Origin: Alphaproteobacteria bacterium
GTDB lineage: Bacteria; Pseudomonadota; Alphaproteobacteria; UBA8366
Length of the DNA stretch: 15,473 bases
Assembly (NCBI GenBank): GCA_030743445.1
Contig: JASLSL010000127.1
Span: forward strand, 1 to 15,473
Direction: 5' to 3'
Shown: positions 1 through 9,495 of the stretch, in pieces
Numbering within the stretch: the first letter of the stretch is position 1
Layout: each line of letters opens with the position of its first letter
The notes under the pieces: generated by a model
What the model saw: only the letters and a program-made list of their open reading frames with translations
Told to the model about the DNA's origin: nothing
Database searches by the model: none
Program-made: the position numbers and the translations under genes

Positions 1-2486
<2,486 letters not shown>

Positions 2487-2500
2487 GGGCGTCTCGAATA

Positions 2501-2583
2501 TCGGGGACCGTAATTCGGGGACACGATATTGAAGGCAGATGCCAACCGGTACGATTGCGCCCGTATCGTGTCCCCGAATTACG
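2501..2583. repeat. REP-like palindrome, 20-bp perfect inverted repeat
   Basis: The left arm CGTAATTCGGGGACACGATA (2509-2528) is an exact reverse complement of the right arm at 2564-2583, with a 35-nt loop. The core TCGGGGAC also occurs once more in direct orientation at 2501-2508, giving three copies in 83 bp. The element fills the gap between the convergent secA and dehydrogenase genes and ends 3 nt from the latter's stop codon. The GGGGACA...-type palindrome resembles REP-like repeats associated with RAYT (REP-associated tyrosine) transposases; that link is inference, and no transposase is present here. It could also stop transcription from both sides, but there is no T-tract as in a canonical intrinsic terminator. 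Confidence 0.75.
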
Positions 2584-2586
2584 TGC

Positions 2587-3639
2587 TCACCCCATCGCGA
2601 GCTTATCGGTGAGCCCGAATTCCTCGGCCAGCGATTCGAGCCGCTCACAGGTCGCGTCCTCGACGAAGATGCCGTCTTCGCGGCGGGCGGTCGCTCGGCG
2701 GTGCTCGATCTCGCCCGGATAGTAGATTTCCTCGACACTCTCCGCCCTCGGCGTCGCCTTCAGGTACTCGGCGAATTCAGTGACGTCGCGGCGGAACTCG
2801 TCGAGCGGCCGGAACGCCGCGACGTTGAAGACGGCCATGAAGCAGCCGTCGTTGTGCCGGCCGCTCGGCTCGACCCCGAAGCCGAGCCCGGTTAGGAGAC
2901 CGGAGAGAATTTCGACCATCGCCGCGAGGCCGTAGCCCCTGTAGCCCTCGGACCCGCCGAGCGGCAGGATGGCGCCACCCGCCTTCAACGCCTTCGGGTC
3001 GGTCGTCGAGGCGCCGTCCGCGTCGATCAGCCAGCCCTCGGGCACGCTCTCGCCGCGAGAGACCGCGAGCTCGAGCTTGCCCGCCGCCGCGGCGCAGGTC
3101 GCCATGTCGAGGAAGAACGGCGCCTCCAGGTCCGATGGCATCGCCATGCAGATCGGGTTGGTGCCGAGCCGCGCCACGCGTCCGCCGAAGGGTGCCACGG
3201 ATTTCGGCGAGCGGCCGGAATCCGCGGTCATCATGCTGATCATCCCGGCCTCGGCCGCCATCAGCGGGTAATCGGCGACCCGGCCGACATGGCCCTGGCG
3301 GTAGACCGTCGCCGCCGCGACGTTGCTGATGCGCGCCTTTTCGATGGTGATCTCCATGGCGCGCTCGGAAACCACGAAGCCGAAGCCCCAGTTGCCGTCG
3401 ATCACCGTGGTGGTGGGCGATTCCTGGACGATCTCGAACCGCGCGCCGGGAACGATGTGCTCGTTCCGGACGCGCTCGATATAGGCCGGAATGCGGATGA
3501 CGCCGTGGGAATCGTGGCCCGCCAGGTTGGCGCCTATGCAGTGGCGCGCGACAACATCCGCCTCGTGCCGGCTGGCGCCGGCGGCCTCCAGCAACGCGGC
3601 GGCGATGGCCTCCAGTTTATCGGCGGAATGGGTCGGCAT
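2587..3639 (-). CDS. Malate/L-lactate dehydrogenase family (Ldh_2) NAD(P)-dependent oxidoreductase
   Basis: This 350-aa protein belongs to the YbiC/ComC/Ldh_2 family, soluble NAD(P)H-dependent 2-hydroxyacid (malate, lactate, sulfolactate, ureidoglycolate) or imine oxidoreductases unrelated to Rossmann-fold lactate dehydrogenase. Family signatures are GHDSHGVIRIPAYIERV (residues 41-57), the GHVGRVADYP segment with a conserved His (116-125), APFGGRVARLGTNP (149-162), FFLDMAT (175-181) and LPLGGSEGYRGYGLAAMVEILSG (225-247). In many members the last stretch reads GG-H-K-GYG; here the Lys position is Arg. The start ATG lies 6 nt beyond the accA stop, so it is probably co-transcribed and translationally coupled with accA. 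The substrate cannot be told from sequence. Confidence 0.9.
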   Translation of the reverse strand: MPTHSADKLEAIAAALLEAAGASRHEADVVARHCIGANLAGHDSHGVIRIPAYIERVRNEHIVPGARFEIVQESPTTTVIDGNWGFGFVVSERAMEITIEKARISNVAAATVYRQGHVGRVADYPLMAAEAGMISMMTADSGRSPKSVAPFGGRVARLGTNPICMAMPSDLEAPFFLDMATCAAAAGKLELAVSRGESVPEGWLIDADGASTTDPKALKAGGAILPLGGSEGYRGYGLAAMVEILSGLLTGLGFGVEPSGRHNDGCFMAVFNVAAFRPLDEFRRDVTEFAEYLKATPRAESVEEIYYPGEIEHRRATARREDGIFVEDATCERLESLAEEFGLTDKLAMG

Positions 3640-3645
3640 GGCGGC

Positions 3646-4602
3646 CTAGGCCAGCCCCTCGGCGCCGATCGCCATGTACTTCTCGCGGCGCAGCCGCAGC
3701 AGCTCCTTGCCGCCGGTCCCGCGAAGCTCGCCGAGCGTTCGCTCGACCGCATCGCCCACCGCGCGCACCGTCGAGTCCTTGTCCCGATGGGCGCCGCCCA
3801 AGGGCTCGCGCACCACCTCGTCGACCAGTTTCATGCGTTCCATGTCCTGGGCCGTGAGCTTGAGGGCGTCGGCCGCGGTCTGCGCCTTGTCGGCGCTGCG
3901 CCACAGGATCGAGGCGCAGCCCTCGGGCGAGATCACCGAATAGACACTGTGCTCGAGCATGATCACCCGGTCGGCGGCGGCGAGCGCGATCGCGCCGCCC
4001 GAGCCGCCCTCGCCGATGATCGCCGCGACGAACGGCACTTCGATCGCGAGACAGGCGTCGATGCAGCGGGCGATCGCCTCGGCCTGGCCGCGTTCCTCGG
4101 CGCCGACGCCGGGATAGGCGCCCGGCGTGTCGACGAGTGTGATGACCGGCAGGTGGAAGCGGTCGGCGAGTTCCATCAGCCGCTGCGCCTTGCGGTAGCC
4201 CTCGGGCCGCGCCATGCCGAAATTGTGGGCCACCCGGCCCTCGGTGTCGGTCCCCTTCTCGGTGCCGATGACGACGCAGGACCGTCCCCGGAACCGGCCG
4301 AGCCCGCCGAGGATCGCCTTGTCGTCGGCGAACGTGCGGTCGCCCGCGAACGGGGTGTAGTCCTCGATCAGGCGGGCGACGTAGTCGGTGAAGTGCGGGC
4401 GCTCGGGATGGCGGGCGACCTGGATCTTCTGCCACGGCGCCAGATCCTGGTAGGTCTGGCGCAACAGCCGGTCGGCCTTGGTCTGTAGTTTGGTGACCTC
4501 GTCGGCGATGTTGACCTCGCCGCCGTCGGCGAGATGCCGCAGCTCCTCGATCTTGGCTTCCAACTCGGCGATTTGCTGCTCGAAGTCGAGAAAGACGTTC
4601 AT
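3646..4602 (-). CDS. accA: Acetyl-CoA carboxylase carboxyltransferase subunit alpha
   Basis: AccA pairs with AccD to transfer the carboxyl group from carboxybiotin-BCCP to acetyl-CoA, making malonyl-CoA for fatty acid synthesis. The 318-aa length matches the family (E. coli about 319). The N-terminus MNVFLDFEQQIAELEAKIEELR is the typical start and a short coiled coil. The crotonase-like core shows HPERPHFTDYV (65-75), DRTFADDKAILGGLGRF (88-104), the oxyanion-hole and CoA-binding region LVDTPGAYPGVGAEERGQ (156-173), IIGEGGSGGAIALA (195-208) and SVISPEGCASILWR (222-235). It lies 104 bp downstream of xerD and 6 nt upstream of the dehydrogenase gene. There is no clear Shine-Dalgarno; a 7-bp hairpin sits just before the start codon. 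AccD is not in the window, which is usual. Confidence 0.98.
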   Translation of the reverse strand: MNVFLDFEQQIAELEAKIEELRHLADGGEVNIADEVTKLQTKADRLLRQTYQDLAPWQKIQVARHPERPHFTDYVARLIEDYTPFAGDRTFADDKAILGGLGRFRGRSCVVIGTEKGTDTEGRVAHNFGMARPEGYRKAQRLMELADRFHLPVITLVDTPGAYPGVGAEERGQAEAIARCIDACLAIEVPFVAAIIGEGGSGGAIALAAADRVIMLEHSVYSVISPEGCASILWRSADKAQTAADALKLTAQDMERMKLVDEVVREPLGGAHRDKDSTVRAVGDAVERTLGELRGTGGKELLRLRREKYMAIGAEGLA

Positions 4603-4608
4603 CGATGA

Positions 4609-4631
4609 CCGCTATATGTTTCAAATAGCGG
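4609..4631 (-). promoter_or_regulatory. Hairpin in the accA leader
   Basis: CCGCTAT (4609-4615) and ATAGCGG (4625-4631) form a perfect 7-bp inverted repeat around a 9-nt loop, which itself contains TG...CA complementarity. In the accA transcript the hairpin ends 6 nt before the AUG, where a ribosome binding site should be, and no purine-rich Shine-Dalgarno is visible. It could control translation of accA or serve as a protein-binding operator. The structure is seen directly; the role is inferred. Confidence 0.45.
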
Positions 4632-4706
4632 CGGCATACCTACCATATCTGGCCCGAAAATGCGAACGGCGCCGCCGGGACGGCTAGGGGGTGCGGCGCG
4701 AAAGGC

Positions 4707-5594
4707 TCAGTCCTGTCGCGGCTTGCCGCGCATGGCCAGCGGGTGCTTGTCGGCGACCAGCGATTTGAGCCGCGCATCGAGCACGTGGGTGTAAATCTGC
4801 GTCGTCGAGATATCCGCGTGTCCCAACATCTGCTGCACGCTGCGCAGATCGGCGCCATGCGCCAAGAGATGGCTGGCGAAGGCGTGGCGCAAAACATGCG
4901 GGCTGACTTTCCCGGGATCGAGCCCAGCGGCAACCGCGAGTTCCTTCAACATCTGGCCGAAGCGCTGTCGGGTCAGGTGGCCACTCTTGCCGCGTGAAGG
5001 AAACAGCCACCGCGACTCCTCGCCCTCGGCCATGAAACCACCGCGGACTGCCTTGTAGGCGGCAAGCGCGTCGCGCGCCGGACCGTTGAGCGGCACCAGG
5101 CGCTCCTTCGCGCCCTTGCCGCGCACCACCAGGAAATCCTGATCCCGCTGCACTGCGGTCAGCGGCAGCTCGACGAGCTCGGAAACGCGCATTCCGGTGG
5201 CGTAGAGGACCTCCAGCATCGCCACCAGGCGCACGCCCTCGGGTCCTTCGATCCCGCACGCGGCGGCGAGCAGTAGGTCGACCTCGTCCTCGGACAGCAC
5301 TTTGGGCAGGCTACGGCCGCGCCGCGGGCTGTCGATCGCCGCACTCGGATCGTCGCCGCGCAATCCCTCGGCGTAGAGGAAGCGGAAGAATTGTCTCAGC
5401 GCCGAAAGCCGGCGCGCGCTGGTCGAGGGCGCCAGACCGGCGCTGTTGAGCGCCGTCAGGTAATCGCGAACGTCGTCCGGCACCGCGTCGTCGGCACCGC
5501 GGCCGCGCTTGGCGAGCCAACCGATAAAATGATTTAGGTCCCGGCGGTAGGCGGCCTGGGTGTTGTCGGCGGCGCCGCGCTCGGCGGCGAGCAT
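4707..5594 (-). CDS. xerD: Tyrosine recombinase XerD (start codon uncertain)
   Basis: XerD acts with XerC at dif to resolve chromosome dimers at the septum, under FtsK control. The 295 residues from the first ATG contain the N-terminal SAM-like core-binding domain (about 1-80) and the catalytic domain with the complete active site: R136 (ATGMRVSEL), K160 (RGKGAKER), H233 and R236 (HVLRHAFASHLL), H259 (LGHADISTTQIYTH) and nucleophile Y268. Homology to XerD continues upstream of the ATG: the frame reads ISRHLEAFLE before it, matching the start of XerD proteins, back to the TGA that ends the preceding gene. No ATG, GTG or TTG lies in those 11 codons, but an ATC at 5622-5624 sits where a start would be expected. 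The true start may be that ATC or the ATG given here. XerD is preferred over XerC by overall similarity and by its typical position beside accA. Confidence 0.9.
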   Translation of the reverse strand: MLAAERGAADNTQAAYRRDLNHFIGWLAKRGRGADDAVPDDVRDYLTALNSAGLAPSTSARRLSALRQFFRFLYAEGLRGDDPSAAIDSPRRGRSLPKVLSEDEVDLLLAAACGIEGPEGVRLVAMLEVLYATGMRVSELVELPLTAVQRDQDFLVVRGKGAKERLVPLNGPARDALAAYKAVRGGFMAEGEESRWLFPSRGKSGHLTRQRFGQMLKELAVAAGLDPGKVSPHVLRHAFASHLLAHGADLRSVQQMLGHADISTTQIYTHVLDARLKSLVADKHPLAMRGKPRQD

Positions 5595-5627
5595 TTCGAG
5601 GAACGCTTCGAGATGGCGCGAGATGGC

Positions 5628-7541
5628 TCAGAGCCCCAGCGCGACCGCCAGCTCGAGCGCCAGCGACCGGGCCTCGTCCTCGAGCCCGACGGCGCGCAGG
5701 GATGCAAGGATTTCCGCCAGCACGCCCGGGCTCAGCTTGGTCAGCCCGTCGGGGCCCGCCATCATCAGGGTCAGCAGCACGGTCTCGCCGCGCCGCCCCT
5801 CCGCCGCGGCGCTCTTCAGCGCGCGCCGAAGCGCCGGCGCCGGCAGTTCCGCGGTGAAGCGCTCCAGGTCGCCGGCCAGCTCGCGCCATGCCGCCTCCGA
5901 GACCGCGTCGCCGAGCGCCTCGAACAGGCTGTAGGCGAGGCCGATGCGGCGGGTCGCCTGATCGGGTGCGATCGCACGCTGCGCCTTGCGCCAGGCGTCG
6001 AGCGCTTGTTCGTCGTCGGCCCGCGCCTCCTCGTCGCCGGCGAGCCGCGCCACCGCCCACAAACCGTCCGCCGCCGCCTTCGCCTCGGGGTCGCGCAACG
6101 CCGACTGGCGGAGCAGGGCGAGCCAGATGCGCGCCGGCACCGGCCGCCGGATGGCGTAAAGCGCGCGCGCCGCCTCGGCGGCGAACCAGACCATCTCGCT
6201 CGAGACCGGAATGTCGATCAGCTGTGATTGGTGGACCTGCACCGAACGCGGATAGTGACCTTCCTCGCGCGCCAGCTTGAAGGCTTTCAGCAGGACCGCG
6301 GCCTTGGCCGTCGGCACCGACTGGATCGACGCCGCCTGATAAAGCAGGGCGCGGCCGCGCGGCGTCCGTTCGGTCTCGGCGATGGTCAGCGCATTGTTCA
6401 GATCCTCGACCTCGAAACCGACGCTGAGATAGATCTCGGTCAGCCGCCGGGTCGAAATCGCGCCGACCATGGCGGCCCGCTCGGCGGCCCCGAGCCGGAC
6501 ATCGAGCTCGGCGTTGGGCGAGATACCGATGGTCCGCAGCACCGGCGGCGAGTCGGCGGCCAGCGCGTCGGCGGGAATTTGCATTCGCGCCGTGCGCAAC
6601 ATCGCGAGATGCAAGGGTGCGGGACTCGGCAGGCTTTCCACTGTGACCGCCTTGTTGCCGATCAGGCGGTCGATCAGGGCGAGGAACGCGGGATCGTTCG
6701 ACTCGCCGCCTTCAGCCAGCAGGTCGGCGCCGAGTGCCGCGCCGTCGACGTCGCCCTCGAGCGCTTGGCAAAACACCAGGACGCGCTGCCAATAGACCTC
6801 GACCAGCCGGCCGGTCTCGCGCCGCGCCTCCGCACAGGCGCCGCCGAGATTGTTGGCAAGCAGCATGTTCTCGGTCTTGAGCCGCAACAGGTCCGGGTCC
6901 TTGTCGCGGCTCGGCGCCGTGCGCACCAGATCGCCGGCGGCCGCGATCGCGCCCATCGCCTGGAGCCGCTCGACCCGTGCCGCGATCAGGCTCTTGCCGC
7001 CGGACGCCTCGAGGCCGTCGTGCTCGCCGCGCTTCGGCATCTGGGCGATCGAGAGCAGCAACCGGCGCGCCAGATCGCGCATCGTCGCCGAGCGGATGGA
7101 GCCCGAAATCTGCGGCAACAGCCGCTCGATCACGCCTCTAGGCGTGCCCTCCCACATCGACAAGCCGAGACCCCCGCGATCCTCGTCGAGCGTCCCGGTC
7201 GAATCCGGATCGATGCCGCCGAGCCCTTCGACGACGATCGCTGGCCGATCCCGGTCGGGCTTGGTGGCCGGCGTCGCGGCCGCGGCCTCCGGCGTCGGGG
7301 CCGGCTTGGTCTCACGCCGCGGCCCCAGCCTGACAGGCCCGCGCAGCGCCGGCCCGAGGGCGGTCGGCGACCCGGTAGCGGGGGTTTGAGCGCCAGGGGA
7401 TGCGCCAGGGGATGTGGCCGGCGCATCCGCCGACGGCGTCACCACCGGCGGCGTCGCGACCGTTGTCTGCGCTGCCGCGCCCATCGCCCCGAAGGCAACG
7501 GCGATGGCGACGATAACCCCCTCAGCGCGAGAACCGGGCAT
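5628..7541 (-). CDS. Secreted helical-repeat protein of unknown function
   Basis: I do not recognise a named family. Starting at ATG 7541 the product is 637 aa with a clear Sec signal peptide (MPGSRAEGVIVAIAVAFGAMGAAAQ, cleavage predicted after AAA), so it should be periplasmic. Residues about 26-110 are a Pro/Ala/Thr/Ser-rich low-complexity linker. From about 130 to the end the sequence is Ala/Leu/Arg/Glu-rich and strongly helical, with recurring two-helix patterns suggestive of a TPR-like alpha-solenoid; no catalytic motif is seen. The start was chosen because the 22 codons upstream are the out-of-frame shadow of the small gene at 7522-7662, and because GAGAAGG lies 9 nt upstream of this ATG. 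It overlaps that small gene by 20 bp and lies 33 nt upstream of the xerD ATG, in the same frame as xerD. A scaffold or envelope role is a guess. Confidence 0.85.
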   Translation of the reverse strand: MPGSRAEGVIVAIAVAFGAMGAAAQTTVATPPVVTPSADAPATSPGASPGAQTPATGSPTALGPALRGPVRLGPRRETKPAPTPEAAAATPATKPDRDRPAIVVEGLGGIDPDSTGTLDEDRGGLGLSMWEGTPRGVIERLLPQISGSIRSATMRDLARRLLLSIAQMPKRGEHDGLEASGGKSLIAARVERLQAMGAIAAAGDLVRTAPSRDKDPDLLRLKTENMLLANNLGGACAEARRETGRLVEVYWQRVLVFCQALEGDVDGAALGADLLAEGGESNDPAFLALIDRLIGNKAVTVESLPSPAPLHLAMLRTARMQIPADALAADSPPVLRTIGISPNAELDVRLGAAERAAMVGAISTRRLTEIYLSVGFEVEDLNNALTIAETERTPRGRALLYQAASIQSVPTAKAAVLLKAFKLAREEGHYPRSVQVHQSQLIDIPVSSEMVWFAAEAARALYAIRRPVPARIWLALLRQSALRDPEAKAAADGLWAVARLAGDEEARADDEQALDAWRKAQRAIAPDQATRRIGLAYSLFEALGDAVSEAAWRELAGDLERFTAELPAPALRRALKSAAAEGRRGETVLLTLMMAGPDGLTKLSPGVLAEILASLRAVGLEDEARSLALELAVALGL

Positions 7542-7662
7542 TGTCCAATACCTTCTCGACCTTGTGCGAGGGCGGCGGAATATCCCAGGTCGCGAGAAAC
7601 GCCACACCGCCGCCGATGACGATGAGAATGACCACCAGAACGATTTTGCTCAGACGATTCAT
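7522..7662 (-). CDS. Small single-pass membrane protein (46 aa)
   Basis: This short gene reads MNRLSKIVLVVILIVIGGG, then VAFLATWDIPPPSHKVEK, then VLDNARFSR and a TGA stop. It has a positively charged N-terminus (R3, K6), one hydrophobic segment at about residues 7-25, and a short tail rich in Pro and charged residues, predicted to lie outside the cytoplasm. Its stop overlaps the start of the secreted solenoid gene by 20 bp, a common sign of translational coupling. The reading frame is supported by protein-like composition and by the fact that the alternative frame is the spurious N-terminal extension of the downstream gene. My recollection is that similar short proteins with a TWDIPxP...VEKV pattern occur in Rhodospirillales; this needs a search. 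Function unknown. No strong Shine-Dalgarno is seen. Confidence 0.75.
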   Translation of the reverse strand: MNRLSKIVLVVILIVIGGGVAFLATWDIPPPSHKVEKVLDNARFSR

Positions 7663-7766
7663 ATCACTTGGTCCGAGGCGCCTGCGCGCCGAAAGCTAGG
7701 TCGATCCCGCGCCATCACGTTTCGTTCGGGGTTTACGCTAGACCCCGACTATGGCAATTCTGCGGC

Positions 7767-7795
7767 AGTGTAAAGACGCCTATAGTGTGTTTCAA
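7767..7795 (-). promoter_or_regulatory. Candidate sigma70-type promoter for the minus-strand cluster
   Basis: On the minus strand, TTGAAA (7790-7795) and TACACT (7767-7772) are separated by 17 nt and match the sigma70 consensus at 5 of 6 and 4 of 6 positions. Transcription would start near 7760, leaving a leader of about 98 nt before the small membrane-protein gene. It overlaps the candidate aroK -10 element. Pattern match only. Confidence 0.35.
7781..7786 (+). promoter_or_regulatory. Candidate -10 element for aroK-aroB
   Basis: TATAGT matches the sigma70 -10 consensus at 5 of 6 positions and lies 43 nt before the preferred aroK start. No good -35 is present at the right spacing (TTCTGC at 7758-7763 is poor), so this is weak. 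Confidence 0.25.
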
Positions 7796-7828
7796 CGGCC
7801 CGACCCAGCATCCACGGGCGCCACTGCA

Positions 7829-8383
7829 ATGACCGCCCCGAGCGACCTGAAACTCCCCAAACCCCTGGTATTCATCGGTATGATGGGCGCCGGGAAAACG
7901 GCGATCGGCCGCCGCGTCGCCGCGCGCCTCGACATTCCCTTCATCGATGCCGACAGCGAAATCGAGGCGGCGGCGGGCTGCAGTATATCGGACATATTCG
8001 AGCTGCATGGCGAGACCGCGTTCCGCAACGGCGAGCGGCGGGTCATCGGGCGCCTGCTCGAAGGCCCGATCCAGGTCCTGGCGACCGGTGGCGGTGCGTT
8101 CATAGACCGGGAGACGCGGGAAGTGATAAAGAAACGCGGCATTTCGGTGTGGCTCAGGGCCGATCTCGAGACCCTGTGGCGGCGGGTCAGCCGGCGCGAC
8201 CACCGTCCGTTGCTGAAGACGGAGAACCCGCGCGAGACTTTGTCGGCGTTGGTCGAACAGCGCTACCCGGTCTATGCCGGGGCGGATATCACGGTTGACA
8301 GTTCCGACGGTCCGCGTGACGAAATGGTCGAACGGGTGATCGAGGCGGTTGCGGGTTATCTTCCCGCCAGCGAGGAGACATGA
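7829..8383 (+). CDS. aroK: Shikimate kinase
   Basis: AroK phosphorylates the 3-hydroxyl of shikimate with ATP, the fifth step of the shikimate pathway to chorismate. The 184-aa product shows the P-loop GMMGAGKT (17-24), the FIDADSEIE segment with D40 and D42 (Mg2+/shikimate contacts), the AFRNGER segment with R66, the shikimate-binding GGG (87-89) and the lid segment RRDHRPLL with R126. The frame is open upstream to an ATG at 7751, but the ATG at 7829 gives the normal family N-terminus (short tail, then LPKPLVFIGMMGAGKT) and lies downstream of the candidate -10; it lacks an obvious Shine-Dalgarno. The stop overlaps the aroB start as ATGA, so the two are translationally coupled. Confidence 0.96.
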   Translation: MTAPSDLKLPKPLVFIGMMGAGKTAIGRRVAARLDIPFIDADSEIEAAAGCSISDIFELHGETAFRNGERRVIGRLLEGPIQVLATGGGAFIDRETREVIKKRGISVWLRADLETLWRRVSRRDHRPLLKTENPRETLSALVEQRYPVYAGADITVDSSDGPRDEMVERVIEAVAGYLPASEET

Positions 8384-9495
8384 GCGAGACGGAAACGGTT
8401 CGGGTCGACCTCGGCGATCGCGGGTACGACATCGTCGTCGGCGATGGCGTGCTGGCGCGCGCGGGCGAACTGTTGGCGCCGGTGCTGAGCCAGGACCGGG
8501 TCGTCGTCGTCACCGACCGGAACGTCGCCAAACTGCATTTGGAGACCCTGCAGCGCGCGCTCGCCGACACGGGGATCCGCCACGAGGACATCGTCCTGGA
8601 GGCCGGCGAGCAGACCAAGAGCTTCGGCGCTCTCGAACAGCTGCTCGACGACCTGCTCGGCCGCGGGATCGAACGCGCGACGACCCTGGTCGCGTTCGGC
8701 GGTGGCGTGATCGGCGATCTCGCCGGCCTCGCCGCGGCAATCGCGCTGCGGGGGATCGATATCGTGCAGATTCCGACCACCCTGCTCGCCCACGTCGACA
8801 GCTCGGTCGGCGGCAAAACCGCGATCGACACACCGCACGGCAAGAACCTGGTCGGCGCGTTCCATCAGCCGCGCCTGGTGCTGGCCGACACCGGCGTGCT
8901 CGACACCCTGCCGCCGCGCGAGTTGCGCGCCGGCTACGCCGAGGTCGTCAAATACGGGTTGATCGACGATCCGGATTTCTTCGCTTGGCTCGAAGGCCAC
9001 GGTGCCGCCGTCATCGAGGGCGACACGACGGCGCGGCGCCGGGCGATCGTCACCAGTTGCAAGGCAAAGGCTGCGATCGTTGCCGGCGACGAGCGCGAGA
9101 GCGGCGATCGCGCCCTGCTCAATCTCGGGCACACCTTCGCCCATGCGCTCGAGACCGAGACCGGCTTCGGCGACGAACTGCTGCACGGCGAGGCGGTCGC
9201 GATCGGCATGTGCCTCGCCTTCGACCTTTCGGTCGAGCTCGGCTTGTGCCCACCGGCCGATGCCGACCGGGTGCGCCGCCACTTCGCGATGGTCGACCTT
9301 GCCCACGGACTCGACGCCGCACAGGGCCGAATCTGGAACGCCGAGCGCCTGATCGCCCACATGGACCGGGACAAAAAGGCTCGGGACGGCCGCAAGACCT
9401 TTATTCTCGTCCGAGGCCTCGGCCAAGCCTTCATCAGCCGCGAGGTCGAGAACGACGACCTCAAGGCGTTGCTCGAGGAGGCGATCGCGGCATGA
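8380..9495 (+). CDS. aroB: 3-dehydroquinate synthase
   Basis: AroB converts DAHP to 3-dehydroquinate, the second shikimate-pathway step, using NAD+ and a divalent metal. The 371-aa length is normal. The nucleotide-binding GGGVIGDLAG (107-116), QIPTTLLAHVDSSVGGKTAI (130-149) and the metal ligands E187 (GYAEVVKYG), H251 (NLGHTFAHALE) and H269 (LHGEAVAIGM) are all present. Many homologues read LLAQVDSSVGGKT; here the Gln is His (H138), a mild variation. AGGAG just upstream and the 4-bp overlap with aroK support the start. The stop overlaps the next gene's ATG (ATGA). Confidence 0.98.
   Translation: MSETETVRVDLGDRGYDIVVGDGVLARAGELLAPVLSQDRVVVVTDRNVAKLHLETLQRALADTGIRHEDIVLEAGEQTKSFGALEQLLDDLLGRGIERATTLVAFGGGVIGDLAGLAAAIALRGIDIVQIPTTLLAHVDSSVGGKTAIDTPHGKNLVGAFHQPRLVLADTGVLDTLPPRELRAGYAEVVKYGLIDDPDFFAWLEGHGAAVIEGDTTARRRAIVTSCKAKAAIVAGDERESGDRALLNLGHTFAHALETETGFGDELLHGEAVAIGMCLAFDLSVELGLCPPADADRVRRHFAMVDLAHGLDAAQGRIWNAERLIAHMDRDKKARDGRKTFILVRGLGQAFISREVENDDLKALLEEAIAA

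Noticed and set aside
3289..4488. 399-codon plus-strand frame opposite accA and the dehydrogenase
   Set aside because: Antisense shadow of two confidently identified genes; composition typical of a complementary frame.
4707..5594. Tyrosine recombinase as an integrase of a mobile element
   Set aside because: Housekeeping XerD-like length, complete sequence and core-gene neighbours; no attachment repeats, tRNA or phage genes nearby.
7542..7607. 22-residue N-terminal extension of the secreted solenoid protein
   Set aside because: It is an out-of-frame reading of the 46-aa membrane protein and would bury the signal peptide.
6228..7619. 463-codon plus-strand frame opposite the secreted solenoid gene
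   Set aside because: Arg/Gln/His-rich shadow of the minus-strand gene, without a recognisable domain.
8349..9491. Upstream extension of the CorC-like protein frame across aroB
   Set aside because: The frame is open through aroB, but the extension is Arg/Gly-rich non-protein-like sequence; the family start is at ATG 9492.
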